Source of the DNA: Camillea tinctor
Lineage: Eukaryota > Ascomycota > Sordariomycetes > Xylariales > Xylariaceae
Assembly (NCBI GenBank): GCA_022578605.1
Contig: MU394100.1
Location: 62,001-126,000 of the forward strand
Length of the DNA stretch: 64,000 nucleotides
Direction: 5' to 3'
Shown: positions 22,533 to 34,829 of the stretch, one piece after another
Layout: each line of letters starts with the position of its first letter
How positions within the stretch are numbered: position 1 is the stretch's first letter
Position numbers and translations under genes: made by a program
Notes under the pieces: generated by a model
Told to the model about the DNA's origin: nothing
The model's input: the letters and a program-made list of their open reading frames with translations, nothing else
The model's database searches: none

Positions 22533-25500
22533 AAAATATGAGTAGCTAGTCATGAACTTATCGAAGGAAGCTTGTGGGTGTAAAAATTTGTGGTGTTATT
22601 TAGCAATGGGAGTTGAGGGGTTTGGGATGTCGTTATTTTGATACCCATCTTGTATAAATACCTGAGAACATTTAGAGGGATATTGACTAATGTTGGATTG
22701 AGACGATCACATATAGGTTATCACATTTACAGCATCTTTTTAAATACTAAGAGTGTAGGCCGGTGGCGTGCTTGATTTGGCTCCTTTACATAACCTATGA
22801 GCTACAGGATCTGATGTATATTTAAGGGTGAATCTGGTGCTGAAGCTCCATATGACTCAAAACCTACGTGTTAGTATCTATATTATGATCTTATATTCAG
22901 GTCTCGAGCTGTTTTACTGGATTGGATCCATTTACTCCAGGCCAGAACACTATATTTATCTCCCTTCTGCTCTCTGATAGTAGGTGAGACAGTCTGCCGA
23001 ACGGCATCCCAATTTCTAACTGCTAGGTCTCGTGCCAATTCCATGGTGACTGCGATATGGGAACATCACTACCTCTTATCTTGCGGCATTTTACACATGA
23101 TAATACTAGAATTGCATGGGGAGCCGAGATACATCTTAGTCGATATTGAGAGAAGAAAAGGAAATGTCTTTGATAAGTCGATGTGTTGAATTGTTCCGCA
23201 TGTTGGCTTACCTAGATCCTCTTGAAATTTCATAACATGAGAATTTAAGAGAAAAGCTGTGACAAAACTCTTACTTATATGATACTAGCTAGTAAGAATA
23301 CAGTGTTCTAACATGCGAGAGCTTAGCTGTACAGGTTTAAAGCTAATAGTGGCTTTGTTATCATGAAATGGAAAGTAAAAGATGATTAAGCGCCGTTGTC
23401 CAAAGCACTAGATCCGAATAAATGCGGGAAATATAATTAATGTTAGACCTCGAATATCGGGTGTCTCGCACAATTTTATATATCAACTTGATTATTTCCT
23501 GACTTCAACAAACACTACTAATCAATATATAGCTGGATTCTTCATGCAGAATCATAATGTGCATACACCACAATCCGGAATACGAACCTTAGTTCCAAGC
23601 CATTGTGCAATGGAAAACACGCCTTGCTTGCATAAGGAAGTGTCTAATCTATTACATTCTATTGACTAAATTTATGTCTTGGGAAATAAAATGGGCCAAT
23701 TTGCGAAGAATTCAGCGCCTACTAGTACCTAGGACAGCTTGCTTTTACCCCCTGACAAGCATGGATCAATACGCGCGACACGATCATGTATGCCGGAACT
23801 TCACATTAACGCCGTCTCACTGCATGTACTATACATATGTTTACCGGTAGTTATCAACAAAATATATTGGCCTGTATGATTGTTACATCATATGTTTTCT
23901 AGAAATCCAGGCTGACCAAACAATACGATCAGGAAAGGGGGCTGCGGGCTTTATAAACCCCAGATATCCCAAACATTTACGCAACAAGGTATCCAATTAG
24001 CCTACATGATTTTAGGCTTACCTAGACTATCAATGTAGGTTATGTATCTTAGCAATGTCACTTGTTACTATCTAATAGGCCTCGAATTCTTCGGGGGTGT
24101 TCATTGGCCATAGAGTTCCTGAAAGCAGGTATAAAATGGGATGAGAGCAAGTGAATAGGTGTTTGGGAATTAATGAAGGCCTCTTCTCTAGAAGCATCAA
24201 TCCGAGAGAGAGTAGGTGTTTGTCTGTGCGAAAAGAAAAAAAAAGATACGTATGTCTTTAACCTATAGGAAAGTGACAAAGTAGACTTTTATGGATGCCT
24301 AAAGATATGTGCGTTTCTTCTGTACTGCAACCATGCGCCGTCACAATATTAGGAGATCATATACAACGTGACATCTTGGAAAGAAGCAACGTAATTACCC
24401 CTCAAACAGAAAAGGCGTTCAACAGCTTAGGTGCGAAATTTGTGTGGAATCACCGGATTGATACAAGTAGAGGTTGGTATGGTTACTAGGAAGAAATACA
24501 AGAGTAGGCAACTCTAAGGTCTCAGTATAATATTGTAGCTTTAAGAGAGACCATCAGCCGCCACAAATATTCATTCGTAGCTCAGTAGAATAGTGCTGAC
24601 TCTCAGCTAGAAATAGTCAATCCATTCAAACAACAAACCAGAACATATTCAGACTTGATTTTTCTTATTCGAAACTTCAGTAATATATTTTAATATTGAG
24701 TCTTGTTGTCCTAATGCTAGAAAGAACTAAAATAACCTAAGGCGGTCGCTGAGTCTCAGAAAGTTTCTCTCATGCCGGTACTCGGAATATAATTCATAAT
24801 GATGGTGACTTTTATCCTGACGTAGTTACTGTACACGAATCAAGTTCCAGGATTACTCAGAAAATAGTGCGTATTGCGTCTGAGATACCTCTGATTTCGG
24901 TCTCAAGGGTTGTATAGACCTTGGTTGACACACTGCAACCCTTGAGCGATGTGAATAGTTAGAAACTCTTACACCTTTTCAGGTAGTGCACATTGACCTC
25001 TTAGGAGCATATTAGACATGATGTGATCGATTGCTCTTAAGCATACGGAAATGATAAACCTCTAATGCCCAGGCCGGCCATATAACTAAATCCATTCTTC
25101 AAGCCTTCACGAAACTGCATGAAGGTCGTATTATGTCAAGGTGTATTATGCCACGCCACAGAGAAGCCCCGGGGTCTCTGAGACATAATGAGAACTCACA
25201 TCTGAACGTGTCATTGTGCGAATTTCGCCTGCCAAGAATTGCTTCTTTGAGTTGAACCGAGCCACGTTAAGTTGACGACAAGGTGGAGAACGCGAAAAAC
25301 GCCCACTCAGCTGAGAAATAAGACGAAAGCCATAGGCACAGCTTATTGGATAGAACATCGTGCATCGTGCATCTGTCAGAGCAGCGAACCAATACGGTCG
25401 TATTATTAATTATTGTCCAGGATTACGAGTTCGCCCGTGGATAGCATGGCTCGGTTTGATGCATCCCCGGACTTTGGATCAGGTGCATCAATGATACCAA

Positions 25501-25637
25501 ATTACTTGTCTGCCTATGAAGCCGATTTTCGCCATGAGAGCAAGAAAAGCGAGGTATAAAGCCTGGCGGCCATGGAGCTATTTTCATGGTTGAACTCATC
25601 ACTTACCACAAACAAATTTACACAACAGATGCCCAAG
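22533..25637. other. 3.1-kb gene-free region
   Basis: AT-rich with frequent stops in all frames and no recognisable gene. It ends in the promoter of the peroxidase gene; a GAGGTATAAAGCC stretch at 25550-25562 resembles a TATA box about 75-90 bases before the chosen start. Confidence 0.45.
25550..25562 (+). promoter_or_regulatory. TATA-like element upstream of the peroxidase gene
   Basis: A GGTATAAAG sequence lies about 80 bases before the signal-peptide ATG at 25638. It fits a TATA box for this gene; transcription start is not known. Confidence 0.4.
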
Positions 25638-26604
25638 ATGAAGTCTATATACCTTCTTGCTACTGCAGCTCTGAGCTCTACAAGAGCCGCGGCCTACTCC
25701 TGGGCGCCAGCTGGTCCTGGGGACGGTATGCAAACCTACAACAAGCAAAACAATTGTCCTGGCTAACAATACCGGATAGTGAGAGCCCCCTGTCCTATGC
25801 TCAACTCTCTCGCAAACCACGGCATTCTTCCACATGATGGGAAAGACATTACCTTGAACCAAACTATCGATGCTCTTGGGTCGGCCTTGAACATAGATTC
25901 TGAGTTGTCTATCTTCCTGCATGAGCAAGCTATCACAACTAACCCAACGCCTAACGCCACGACATTTTCCCTCGATGATCTCGGGCGACACGACATTTTG
26001 GAGCATGACGGTAGTTTCAGGTTAGTCGAACTGCAATTGATACTATGTTCCTCAAACATATTCTAATACCACAAATAGTCGTCCCGACTTCTACTTCGGA
26101 AATGTTTTACTATTCAATGAAACCATATTCAATGAGACTAGGGCGTATTGGACGGGGGATATGGTGGATGTGCAAATGGCCGCCAACTCTCGTCTCGCTC
26201 GCATGCGTACATCACGGGAAACCAATCCCACCTTCACACTGAGTGAACTTGGGGAGGCCTTCAGCGCTGGTGAGGCGGCCGCATACCTCATCGTGCTAGG
26301 TGATGATGCTACTGCGGCGGTGGCTCCTAAAGCTCGGGTCGAGTATCTATTCGGTAAGGATACTTGAATTCTTAAAGGAAAATCTTAGACTAATCTATTT
26401 TTACTAACGTGGTAATGGTTTTTAGAAAACGAGCGCTTGCCCCTTGAGCTTGGATGGAAGAGATCTACCACAACTATCTCGATCGATCTCCTTGCCGATG
26501 TAATAGAGAGAATTCGCAATGCCACCTTCGGTTCTATCGAACCTACTACTACTTTAACAAGGCGTAGAACCTTGGACGGAAGCCGTAGGCGCCGCATCCA
26601 CTAG
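25638..26604 (+). CDS. Chloroperoxidase-like haem-thiolate peroxidase (secreted)
   Basis: A secreted haem-thiolate peroxidase of the chloroperoxidase/unspecific peroxygenase superfamily, which halogenates or oxygenates organic substrates with peroxide. Four exons: 25638-25725, 25780-26020, 26079-26353, 26426-26604, 260 residues. The signal peptide is MKSIYLLATAALSSTRAAA. Exon 1 joins exon 2 as GPGD|VRAPCPMLNSLANHGILPHDG, containing the haem-ligand Cys (PCP motif, C34). Exons 2 and 3 join across the acid-base motif, ILEHDGSF|SRPDFYFGN (E104, H105, D106). Several N-x-S/T sites are present. Two in-frame ATGs upstream (25572, 25629) would bury the signal peptide, so 25638 is preferred. The C-terminus is unusually basic (RRRTLDGSRRRRIH). 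The length fits short-type peroxygenases. Confidence 0.92.
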
Positions 26605-27708
26605 TAGGTTAATGGGAACAATGAGTAAGGGATCTGACGAGATTGATATGGCTTTGTAGTTAGACTTTTGGTTGGACTTTGGGTTGAATGTAGGAAACTA
26701 GGCTAAGTTTCTTATTAGGTAAATGCTCTAGGTTAGAGTTGTGATATATAACTCCCCTTTTATCTTGTACTCCTTATAAATGAATATGTCTGTCACATTG
26801 TGCTTGTTTCCATTATGTCTTTCCCATTCTCAACGAATTCCTAGTCTAAGTCATCCATGCATTATAATCTCACCTTCTATGCAGGTCTTAGGAATGAGGC
26901 TTATGGACTTTCAATCCGACTGGTGTATCAATGTACAAGGTAACCTTTAAGGGGTAAGGGGCAATGAGCAACCTACCTACCCTTGCTGTTTAAAGCTTAA
27001 CCTAGCTGCTAGTGTGGACTACCTCACAGCGCTATTTTTAGCATTTAGCTCATAGTGTAGAATGGCACGGATGTTGGAACTTCAGCGCCCAAATTACGTG
27101 CCCACAAATAAATCCTTCTGGTGGATCGAAATTTTGGGAATCGTCTTGGTTGCCCCAAGCCCTAGCAGCCTAGTTACTTGGAAGGCATACAAATTTACAG
27201 AGGTATAGGTAGATATGTAAATATTTATATATGGATATCAAAATAGGTATATATACTATGCCTAGATGTGCTTCATGCTAGTATGAGATCATCTCTCCAT
27301 TATAGGTAAGGACATTGACCCGACTGTGGTTGTTTCGGGCTCTGTCCAAACCACCCCGAAGCCATAGAGGTAGAAGACACGGCCATATTTCTCATAGTCT
27401 GCGATTAGTGTCAACCTGCCCATGAATAGGGTGCTAAAGTAGTAAATCTTCGTGATAAGTAGGCAAGCGGGTTGAGCTTGCATCTTCTGCAAAGATTTGA
27501 CGGTTTTGTAATAACGACAGCCAAACTGAGTCGATACACTCGTTCATCTTATGCTATGTAAATGTCGATTTCCGCTACGTGCAATTTTGGGCATTCTGGA
27601 CCTCGCAGCGCCAGGGTTTGAACCCTTGGTGGCTACGTTGGGTTGCCTTCTAAAATTAACCTCGAGTGATTGTTTTATACTGATCTCTATGACAGAAACG
27701 CCAGCATC
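26605..27708. other. Convergent 3' intergenic region
   Basis: AT-rich. No gene is seen. The small open frames here lack motifs. A T-arm-like GGGTTTGAACCC sequence near 27615 is not part of a complete tRNA. Confidence 0.45.
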
Positions 27709-28266
27709 CTATCCTGGGAGCTCGCTCCGATGGGCTTCACTCCCGCATAGTTCAGATCGAGGGGGGTCGCAGTATGGATTTCGGGGAGAGTCGTTGTGCG
27801 GTACTTGTTTGTATGATACCTCTGTATTGGCGACTTCGAACCTTGCCGGTACAATGCTGCCGTGCACTTCGTTATGTTGTGCCCATGGCCCTGTTAAGGG
27901 TGTAGACTGCGGCTGGATGTACCCTCCTTCTAACCCTACATTATCTTGTGTAGGAACATCGGCCTTCTGATTGAGCTGCTCTCTTGCCTGCCGTCTCCTC
28001 CTATTGCGCCTGTAAACATAACAGCCTGCAATGCCGAAGCCTATAATGGAAATGAGGATGATGACAATGCCAACAATCCAACCAATAGATATAGTAGTCG
28101 CTGTTCGGTTGTATGTATCTTGGGCTTGATTCCATTGATTATTAAAGTCGTCGTTCGAAGTCGACATGGCGCCAGTGGTCTGTACGTATACGTGTAGCGC
28201 AAACAGCGATGCTAATGTTGATCCGATTAGGTAACTTGTCTTCCCCACGATGCTAGTGAAGTGCAT
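27709..28266 (-). CDS. Small single-pass membrane protein, function unknown
   Basis: A single-exon frame of 185 residues. An N-terminal hydrophobic stretch (about residues 10-30, TSYLIGSTLASLFALHVYV) could be a signal peptide, although a second Met (residue 34, MSTSNDDFNNQWNQ) could be the real start. A strong membrane helix follows at about 60-86 (ISIGWIVGIVIILISIIGFGIAGCYVY), then a basic stop-transfer patch RRNRRRRQ, implying that the C-terminal ~95 residues are cytoplasmic. The tail is polar with Tyr and Pro. The arrangement resembles fungal surface or stress-sensor proteins such as WSC/MID-like, but there is no WSC cysteine domain, so no function is proposed. Confidence 0.72.
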   Translation of the reverse strand: MHFTSIVGKTSYLIGSTLASLFALHVYVQTTGAMSTSNDDFNNQWNQAQDTYNRTATTISIGWIVGIVIILISIIGFGIAGCYVYRRNRRRRQAREQLNQKADVPTQDNVGLEGGYIQPQSTPLTGPWAQHNEVHGSIVPARFEVANTEVSYKQVPHNDSPRNPYCDPPRSELCGSEAHRSELPG

Positions 28267-31200
28267 CTAACATCGACGAGGTGAGATTTGGATTATAGAA
28301 GTTGGAATTTTGGACATGAAGACGAAGAAAACACGCATTGCCACCGCCTGAGAGTCTCATCCTTATGTAGGCATGAATTAGGAGCCAGTAGATAGTCTAG
28401 GTAGTCTCGTCACGACCCGATGCCAAGAGTATGACCTTTGGTTTTAAACCTAGTCAACCTAGCTGCGCCCTGAAATGTTGAAATGATCGACAGGATCGAC
28501 TTACAATATAGCCATGCTCGGTGCCTTGTGCTTATTCGACTACCGTTCCACCGATGATGGTCACCCAATCAGCAAACGCAAAGTTTTCAGCGCAGCCCAG
28601 TGAGATCGTCAAGTGCGAAGGCTGATTTGATTTCTTGTGTTGTGGTTTCGACGTCATCCCCAGGCTGAAAGTTCCTATACCCAGTTCCGAGGCTGCACAC
28701 ACGCTTTACTCTGTATGTACGACATCACATCATGCCATTACTACCAACCTACCAATCTAGGGCTCAACTATTAATGTGGCTGATACACTATTGTTCACGA
28801 TAATAAGGTCAGACAGAGTCGACAGATACCTACCTATACTTACCTATGCCTTTTGTGTTCATGAATCATATTCCCGGCCCGGATTTAAGCGGCAATTTAG
28901 TCGTAACATAGAAGCCAAGCCTCGAAGGATGAAGTCCAGCTGGACCATCTGATGCTTGGCTTCCAACATTCGAACGTTGTGTTCTACACGACCTTATTGA
29001 ACAGTTGCTCTCATAAACGCGAACATAATATCAATGCCACCAAATCTAGTTTATTTTTTTTTTTTTTAAAAATTTTTTTTTTTTTTTTTTTTACTTCGCC
29101 ATGATCAGATCTACGACAAAGGGACGCGGCCATATTCTTCTTCGGGATCAACCCATATCGCTGTTTACAATAATGTTCATAATTACTTAACCTGGAGAGC
29201 TTCACTCATGTATCTTGGGCAATCAAATGTCAATTTCTTGCTAGTTGAAGTGGTATATGTATTTATGTTTCGAAGTGTATTAGATACCCTAGACCAAGAC
29301 TTGATGCTAGACATATACGCATTTTCGAGGAGATCATACTCAATATTCGCCTGATTAGCGTGCACTCGGCGCCGTTTTGTAACCATATAGGTTAATATCA
29401 TACACTATATTGTTAAGTATTTACCATATATGGCAAAAGCGAACGCTAATTGCCCTTCGGCAATTAGCTCATATATAGTACGCGACACCATATCTATTCA
29501 CGTCTCAGCCTCTGTCATATGATGGTGGGTTCTGCCACGATGCATGCTCTATCATGGATTAAAACATAGTTGTTGATGTTTAAAAGGACTAGAAATATAG
29601 GAGCTCTCTAACGCGGTACAAATACATGCAAATGATTGATCTGTTTGCTGGTCGGCCCTGTACTTCCAGAGCCAAGCTCTCAGTTCTAATCTACAACCTC
29701 TAGACTTTCTCATGGTTTCCAAAATGGTACTAGGAGCCCTAGAAGTGATGTTCCTCGTATGTTGATTCGTGACTTTCATGCTCAGATATATGGCTAGCAT
29801 CAGCTCCAGGACTTAATAGTATGGGATAGTTTTGAAGTAGTTTTTACATTTAGAAACCTGGTGTTGCTTTCTTATGTTAGATGCAAGCTAATCGTATGGA
29901 TTGTAAGTGTGCGAATGAATTGGGGTTTTTATTTTATTTTAATTGAGTGGTTATATGGTGTGCAGGTCGATTAAATGGGTAGGCGGTCGGATTATATACA
30001 GCATTGAAATAGGTACATGGCTCTGATTCGCCTGAGAAATTAAGTATTTTGTGCGTAAGGTAGAAGAATAAAATATTGGTCCAATATGTACGATTTAGGT
30101 TTTACCAATTGCTATTGGGTTGCTTGGGGGGGTCTTAAACTGGGATGGAAGAAGATAGAGCGAGTGGGTGAAAGTCCACGGTGAAAAAGAAGTATGATAT
30201 GAGTAGTTAGATGTGCTGATGCAAGAGCACTACGTCGGCTTTTTAACTATATATAGAGTTGTTAACGGGTTGATTGGTGGCTTCGAGAAAAGCTAATCTA
30301 TGTTTATTCGACTGAATCAAAGCTCCTGGTTTATATTTTCAAAAGTCGAAACATGATTTAAGATCATTGTTGATGACAAAGGCTTTCGCGTACCTAGGTA
30401 TATAACCAGCTAGTCCCTTGTCCTCGAGTTGCTTTGAATTGATGTTATTAAAGAAGTTGCAATAGAAAACGTACCAGTGGACTTGGCGGTCAGACATTCC
30501 TGAACACTAAGATCTCAGAGCTTATACCCAGGGACACATACACTAGATTATTAGAATATAAAAAGACTTAACTTAGATATTCATATATGGCTTTAGTGCT
30601 ATAATAATACGTACTTATAGTTATAGTTCCTCGCGCAATCAACAACCTCAGCGTCTCCAATAGATCAAACGTTGTAATAATACAATTTCAATCCCATTTT
30701 CGGAGGCCTTTAGATAGGTGCTTTCGAGTACGGGATGTATGTATTACACTAGCATCCTTTACAGGTTTTTGTTCTTTATACCTAACCTTGGGTAGGTATT
30801 TAGGTAGTAAATGTGGCTCATGTACAGAAGAGAGCAAGGGGCGATAGGACGGAGGCATACAAAGACGAAAGTATAGAACGGAGAGTGATCCGTTGTCGCC
30901 TAGATGAGGTAACTAAAGTATTAAGTAGCAGCGTATAAATAATAGGTAGATATTTATGCAATATCAACTGAATAATGTTGTACTGTGATGATTTTCCTCT
31001 TTCTTCATTTATGTACATTTGATATTGTATAATTACGCGTAGGACATTGTCTTGTTAGACGAACCTATAGGAATTTGCGTATAATTAGGTGTGTATAAAT
31101 GCCCATACCTTTTTGGGTCGGCGATTGCTACATTAGATTCACGTTGATTGGGGGTACGAAAACAAGGGGGCGGTGCATGAATGAGGTGGAGAGGAGGAAG

Positions 31201-32960
31201 AGAAAGAAGGAGAGAGGGGTGAGGAAAGGAAAGAAGAAAATGGGAGACAGATCGAAATTTGGGGCACTGGTCAATAAGAGGGTCAAGGCCCGCGTCAATA
31301 CATAGACATGGACAGACCGGAGACGGCGCTCACTCCCCGCGACTGGGGGTACTCGACTTAGGTAGTGTTGCCCAATATTCATGTGTAGGTCATGTTTCTT
31401 GATTTTGTAAACTTGGTTCTCGTTGACCTCCGAAGGAGAGAACCCAGTGTTATGGGCTGATGATCCGATATAGTGTACTTGATACTGTGTCTGGGTGCTT
31501 AAACAACTTACGATTGGCTCTGCAGGTAGGGTGGTGGCAGTGGTGGTGGTACCTGGTGCTGGTATCATGCCATCTCATATGATACATCGCGAACATAGAC
31601 CAAACCTCCGTTGACAAGGTACCATACTTCGCCGGTGGTCCTTGTTCGTAAAGTCTCTACGCCTATATACTAACGAAGGTCGGCACCTGTGTCTTCGTGT
31701 AGTTTACTGCTTTCAGGGTAAACCGAAATAACGCGCGACAGTGCTCAGTAATAGCCTAGACGTGCCCAAGTATAGTAAGTATAAGTCAGAATCTGGGGGA
31801 AGTGGACCAGCACACTAGATACATAAGGGTATAGTGTCTTAGTTGGTCGAGTCGGTGGATCATTTCTCTGCGACTGGACCCGCTCTCTTCGTCTGGGGAA
31901 GCGGGGTTAGCGCGAATCCCATATCCCCTGAGCTTCCGTGATATACAAGACGAGTACGAGTTTGGTTTAAGTCGGTGGGACATGCTCGGGAAATAGTGCT
32001 ATAGTCTTATACTAACCTAGAGTGAACGTAAAAACAATACCATATAAAAAGTTTATAGGATATATATCACCGATATAAGTTATAAGTTATACCACAGAGC
32101 CTCATACTACCTGAATTGAAAGGAAAAAGACGGTTTGATTCAGGTCATTGGGTGGAGGGTGGGGGGGGCGGAGGTGTTCTGCGATACAACATACCATGTA
32201 GGCAACGTATGTAACTATTTCGTATTATTATAACAGCAAATCCATGGTTGGGTGTACGAGTCCTCATACATATGAACATTCGATTGGCACCTACCAGGCT
32301 CCCTACCGAGGTACCTAACACTATTGCCGTCGACAGATTGGTAGATACTTGTTATCAACCTGGCGTCATTCTGTCGATCTACGTCTGGCTGTCACGTATG
32401 ACCTACTCAACTGGGTGCAGCATAAGCTGATTGTCCGGGATATGGTATTGAACGATTGGCCCTTGGAGATGTCGATGCGACACCCACGACTTGTTGTTAT
32501 TGGTCTACCCCGCTTCCTACATCGTCTTCCCCAGACAGCAGACAAACATGGCTTGAGACCAGGTCGGGCGTGAGCTGAGGATTTGGGTAGGAGACCAGCA
32601 ATAAAGACCAACCTGGTCCCCTCTTGTATTCATCATTCAAAAGCTGTCACATAATCTCTCCCTTCTACTCTCTCGTATCGTCCAAGCTGTCTCTTTTGAA
32701 GCTATTTTCGTATGTCACCGTAACTTCAGAAAGCCCGCGCCTCTTTATCGAGACATCACTTTCACACGGCGTTTCTTATACCTGCACACACCCATACATA
32801 TATATATCCACAAACATACCTACTCCGACATATAAACACTATTTCTTGCCTCAACACATTGTTCAATCGTCAGAACACAGCCCTCCTCCTTATCTGCTTG
32901 CTTGCCTATCTAGGCTCCAACGTCTCTCATATTATCATCAACCGTCAGTCATCAATCATC
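28267..32960. other. 4.7-kb gene-free region
   Basis: No gene is recognisable. It includes a T-A-T homopolymer block (29052-29092), several AT-rich stretches, and open frames at 31128-31568 (minus) and 32248-32611 (both strands) that have low-complexity or motif-free products. The last ~340 bases before 32961 are pyrimidine-rich and probably promoter plus 5' UTR of the small gene. Confidence 0.45.
29052..29092. repeat. Homopolymer block T-A-T
   Basis: A run of T, a short run of A, and a longer run of T in immediate succession. It could be a decayed poly(A) tail of an insertion or simply slippage; read-level errors are likely here. Confidence 0.7.
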
Positions 32961-33287
32961 ATGCCTGTTCGTATTCCCAAGGCCAGGTCTTCTGAGATCG
33001 CGACGTTTGGTGTTGCCGGTATTGGTGCCTTCGCTCCATTCTACTTCATGCTCCCGGGTGCCGAAGAACGCCTCTCTAGCCAAACGGCCCGCTGGGCACC
33101 ACGATGGGAACGAAATATATCCTACTTTGCCCCTCCGGCACAACGTATCGCACAACGAATTGAACCCCGTCTCGAGAAAACGATTAAGAAGATTGACAAC
33201 AAGCTCCCATTAGAGAGAGTCGCTTTGAATGTTGATAGGAGGATTAAGCATGGCATAGACAGGGCTGAAAGGATGAACAAGCATTGA
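32961..33287 (+). CDS. Small 108-residue protein with one hydrophobic segment
   Basis: A single-exon frame of 108 residues from an ATG preceded by a long pyrimidine-rich leader; upstream in-frame sequence lacks an ATG. Residues about 13-33 (IATFGVAGIGAFAPFYFMLPG) are hydrophobic and could form one membrane span. The remainder is basic and helical (RWAPRWERNISYFAPPAQRIAQRIEPRLEKTIKKID). The net positive charge and single span near the N-terminus would suit an organelle-membrane protein, but that is inference. Protein-like composition and good context support a gene; I do not recognise the family. Confidence 0.62.
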   Translation: MPVRIPKARSSEIATFGVAGIGAFAPFYFMLPGAEERLSSQTARWAPRWERNISYFAPPAQRIAQRIEPRLEKTIKKIDNKLPLERVALNVDRRIKHGIDRAERMNKH

Positions 33288-34829
33288 TAGGGTTTGTTTT
33301 GTTAAAGATGAGAGTGAATCAAGTAAGATGCAATTTTGAGATACCATAAGGCATGATGATATTGAGACACATCTGCCATGCAGATTGTTATGTACTCCTT
33401 ATATGATTGCACGAGAGTACAGGTGCATTGTCGCGCCCCAGGTGGAGAGACTACCAGCTAGATCTAGGTAGCTCGTATACCTTATATACAATACTAGCTA
33501 TGCAAATAGCCAAGAATAGAGGAATCTTTTCAGTTGCATCTTAATTCATTTTCCAAATGAGTTATAGGTCTCCAGCACACCGAGCATTTTGAGATAAGCA
33601 ACAACTTTATTTGTGTGATTTACCAAGTTAGAAGCTTGGAGCGGTGAGAACATCCGAAATCTTGAGTGGGATTCCCGACTCGCTGACTGGCTAGAAGGGT
33701 CAAAGCTATTTTTCTACAGGTGTATATATATAAAAACAACCTCTAGAACATCAATTCATTCGTGTACCTCGTCATTTATGTATGCGAGCATCCATATCTC
33801 ATACCATTCGGTTTATGAATGACTACTAGAGATGATTCACAAACACCCAGATACAATCTGGGCTGGAAAGCCCCCTTTGGTAACGCAGCTTCTACGAGTT
33901 AAAAGACATCACGGCTTTCACGACTTCGACCTTGAAAGGTGGGCTAGCATATTCCTCTTATTTGGTGAGCGCACCTAAAAATATAGGTAGATAGCTTGTT
34001 TGTATTCGTTTTGCATTACGATATAATTTGCTCGAGACTGAAGTGTGAGGAAACTAAGCGTGCCACTCATGCTGCAGTCTGGTGGCAACGGAGATATCAA
34101 AACACCTGTGAACTTATAAACACAGTGAGGACTTTTCACAGCGACTCAATAATTTTGCCTGTGTTTCTTGGTTGTGCGGGGAGGGAAGACACGTTGACGA
34201 CCTAGCCGAGCTGAGCATAAATATTGTGAATGATATCTTGGTTGGAATAAGGGGGAGGGCTGACAAACTGTGGGTGTTCCGTAAATACCGTTTCAACTTC
34301 ATGTTGATACTAGCTTGGCAGCAGGCAACTGTTCCGTTATTTTATATGTGGCTTATTAGCGAATTCACATGATCTGCAGATTTGAGACTCCTTAGCATAG
34401 GGGGCCGTTCACTTGGTTAATCCACTTTTATCATCGAAGGCAGTGACTTGGCGACTCACGATGATGTGCAGATGTCAAAAACACATGTGATCAGGGTCAA
34501 AACAAAGTATAAATAAAAAATGCAATATGGCTCGGAAAGGAATTTCCCATTTAGCTACACAAGTTACCTATTTATCTAGGTTAGCGAGACATAAGTGTTT
34601 GCCATAGTGCGCTTACTACAGTCTCCGAATCCATTACGATCATGAGGGTCGTTGCGTTTCAAGACCGGCTCCGTCGAGCCACGATTGATGTTACAGCCCG
34701 CGGCCACGGAGTTCTCGCAGCCGAATTGAAAGATGGTTTAAATAGTTCGGCGCCCTCGGCGGCGAGCAGTCGACGCGCGCTCCCCTTCATTGCGCGGGAT
34801 CTTTATCTCCTTTTCAACAGTGGCGCATC
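33288..34829. other. Intergenic region
   Basis: 1.5 kb without a convincing gene. Short open frames at 33996-34372 and 34642-34833 have no recognisable motif; the latter overlaps the peptidase start in a different frame. Confidence 0.45.

Noticed and set aside
27598..27630. T-arm-like GGGTTTGAACCC suggesting a tRNA
   Set aside because: On neither strand could I find a matching acceptor stem, D-arm and anticodon arm at the right distances.
31128..31568. 146-codon minus-strand frame
   Set aside because: Low-complexity Thr and Phe/Leu stretches arise from repeats and a purine-rich tract; no domain-like region.
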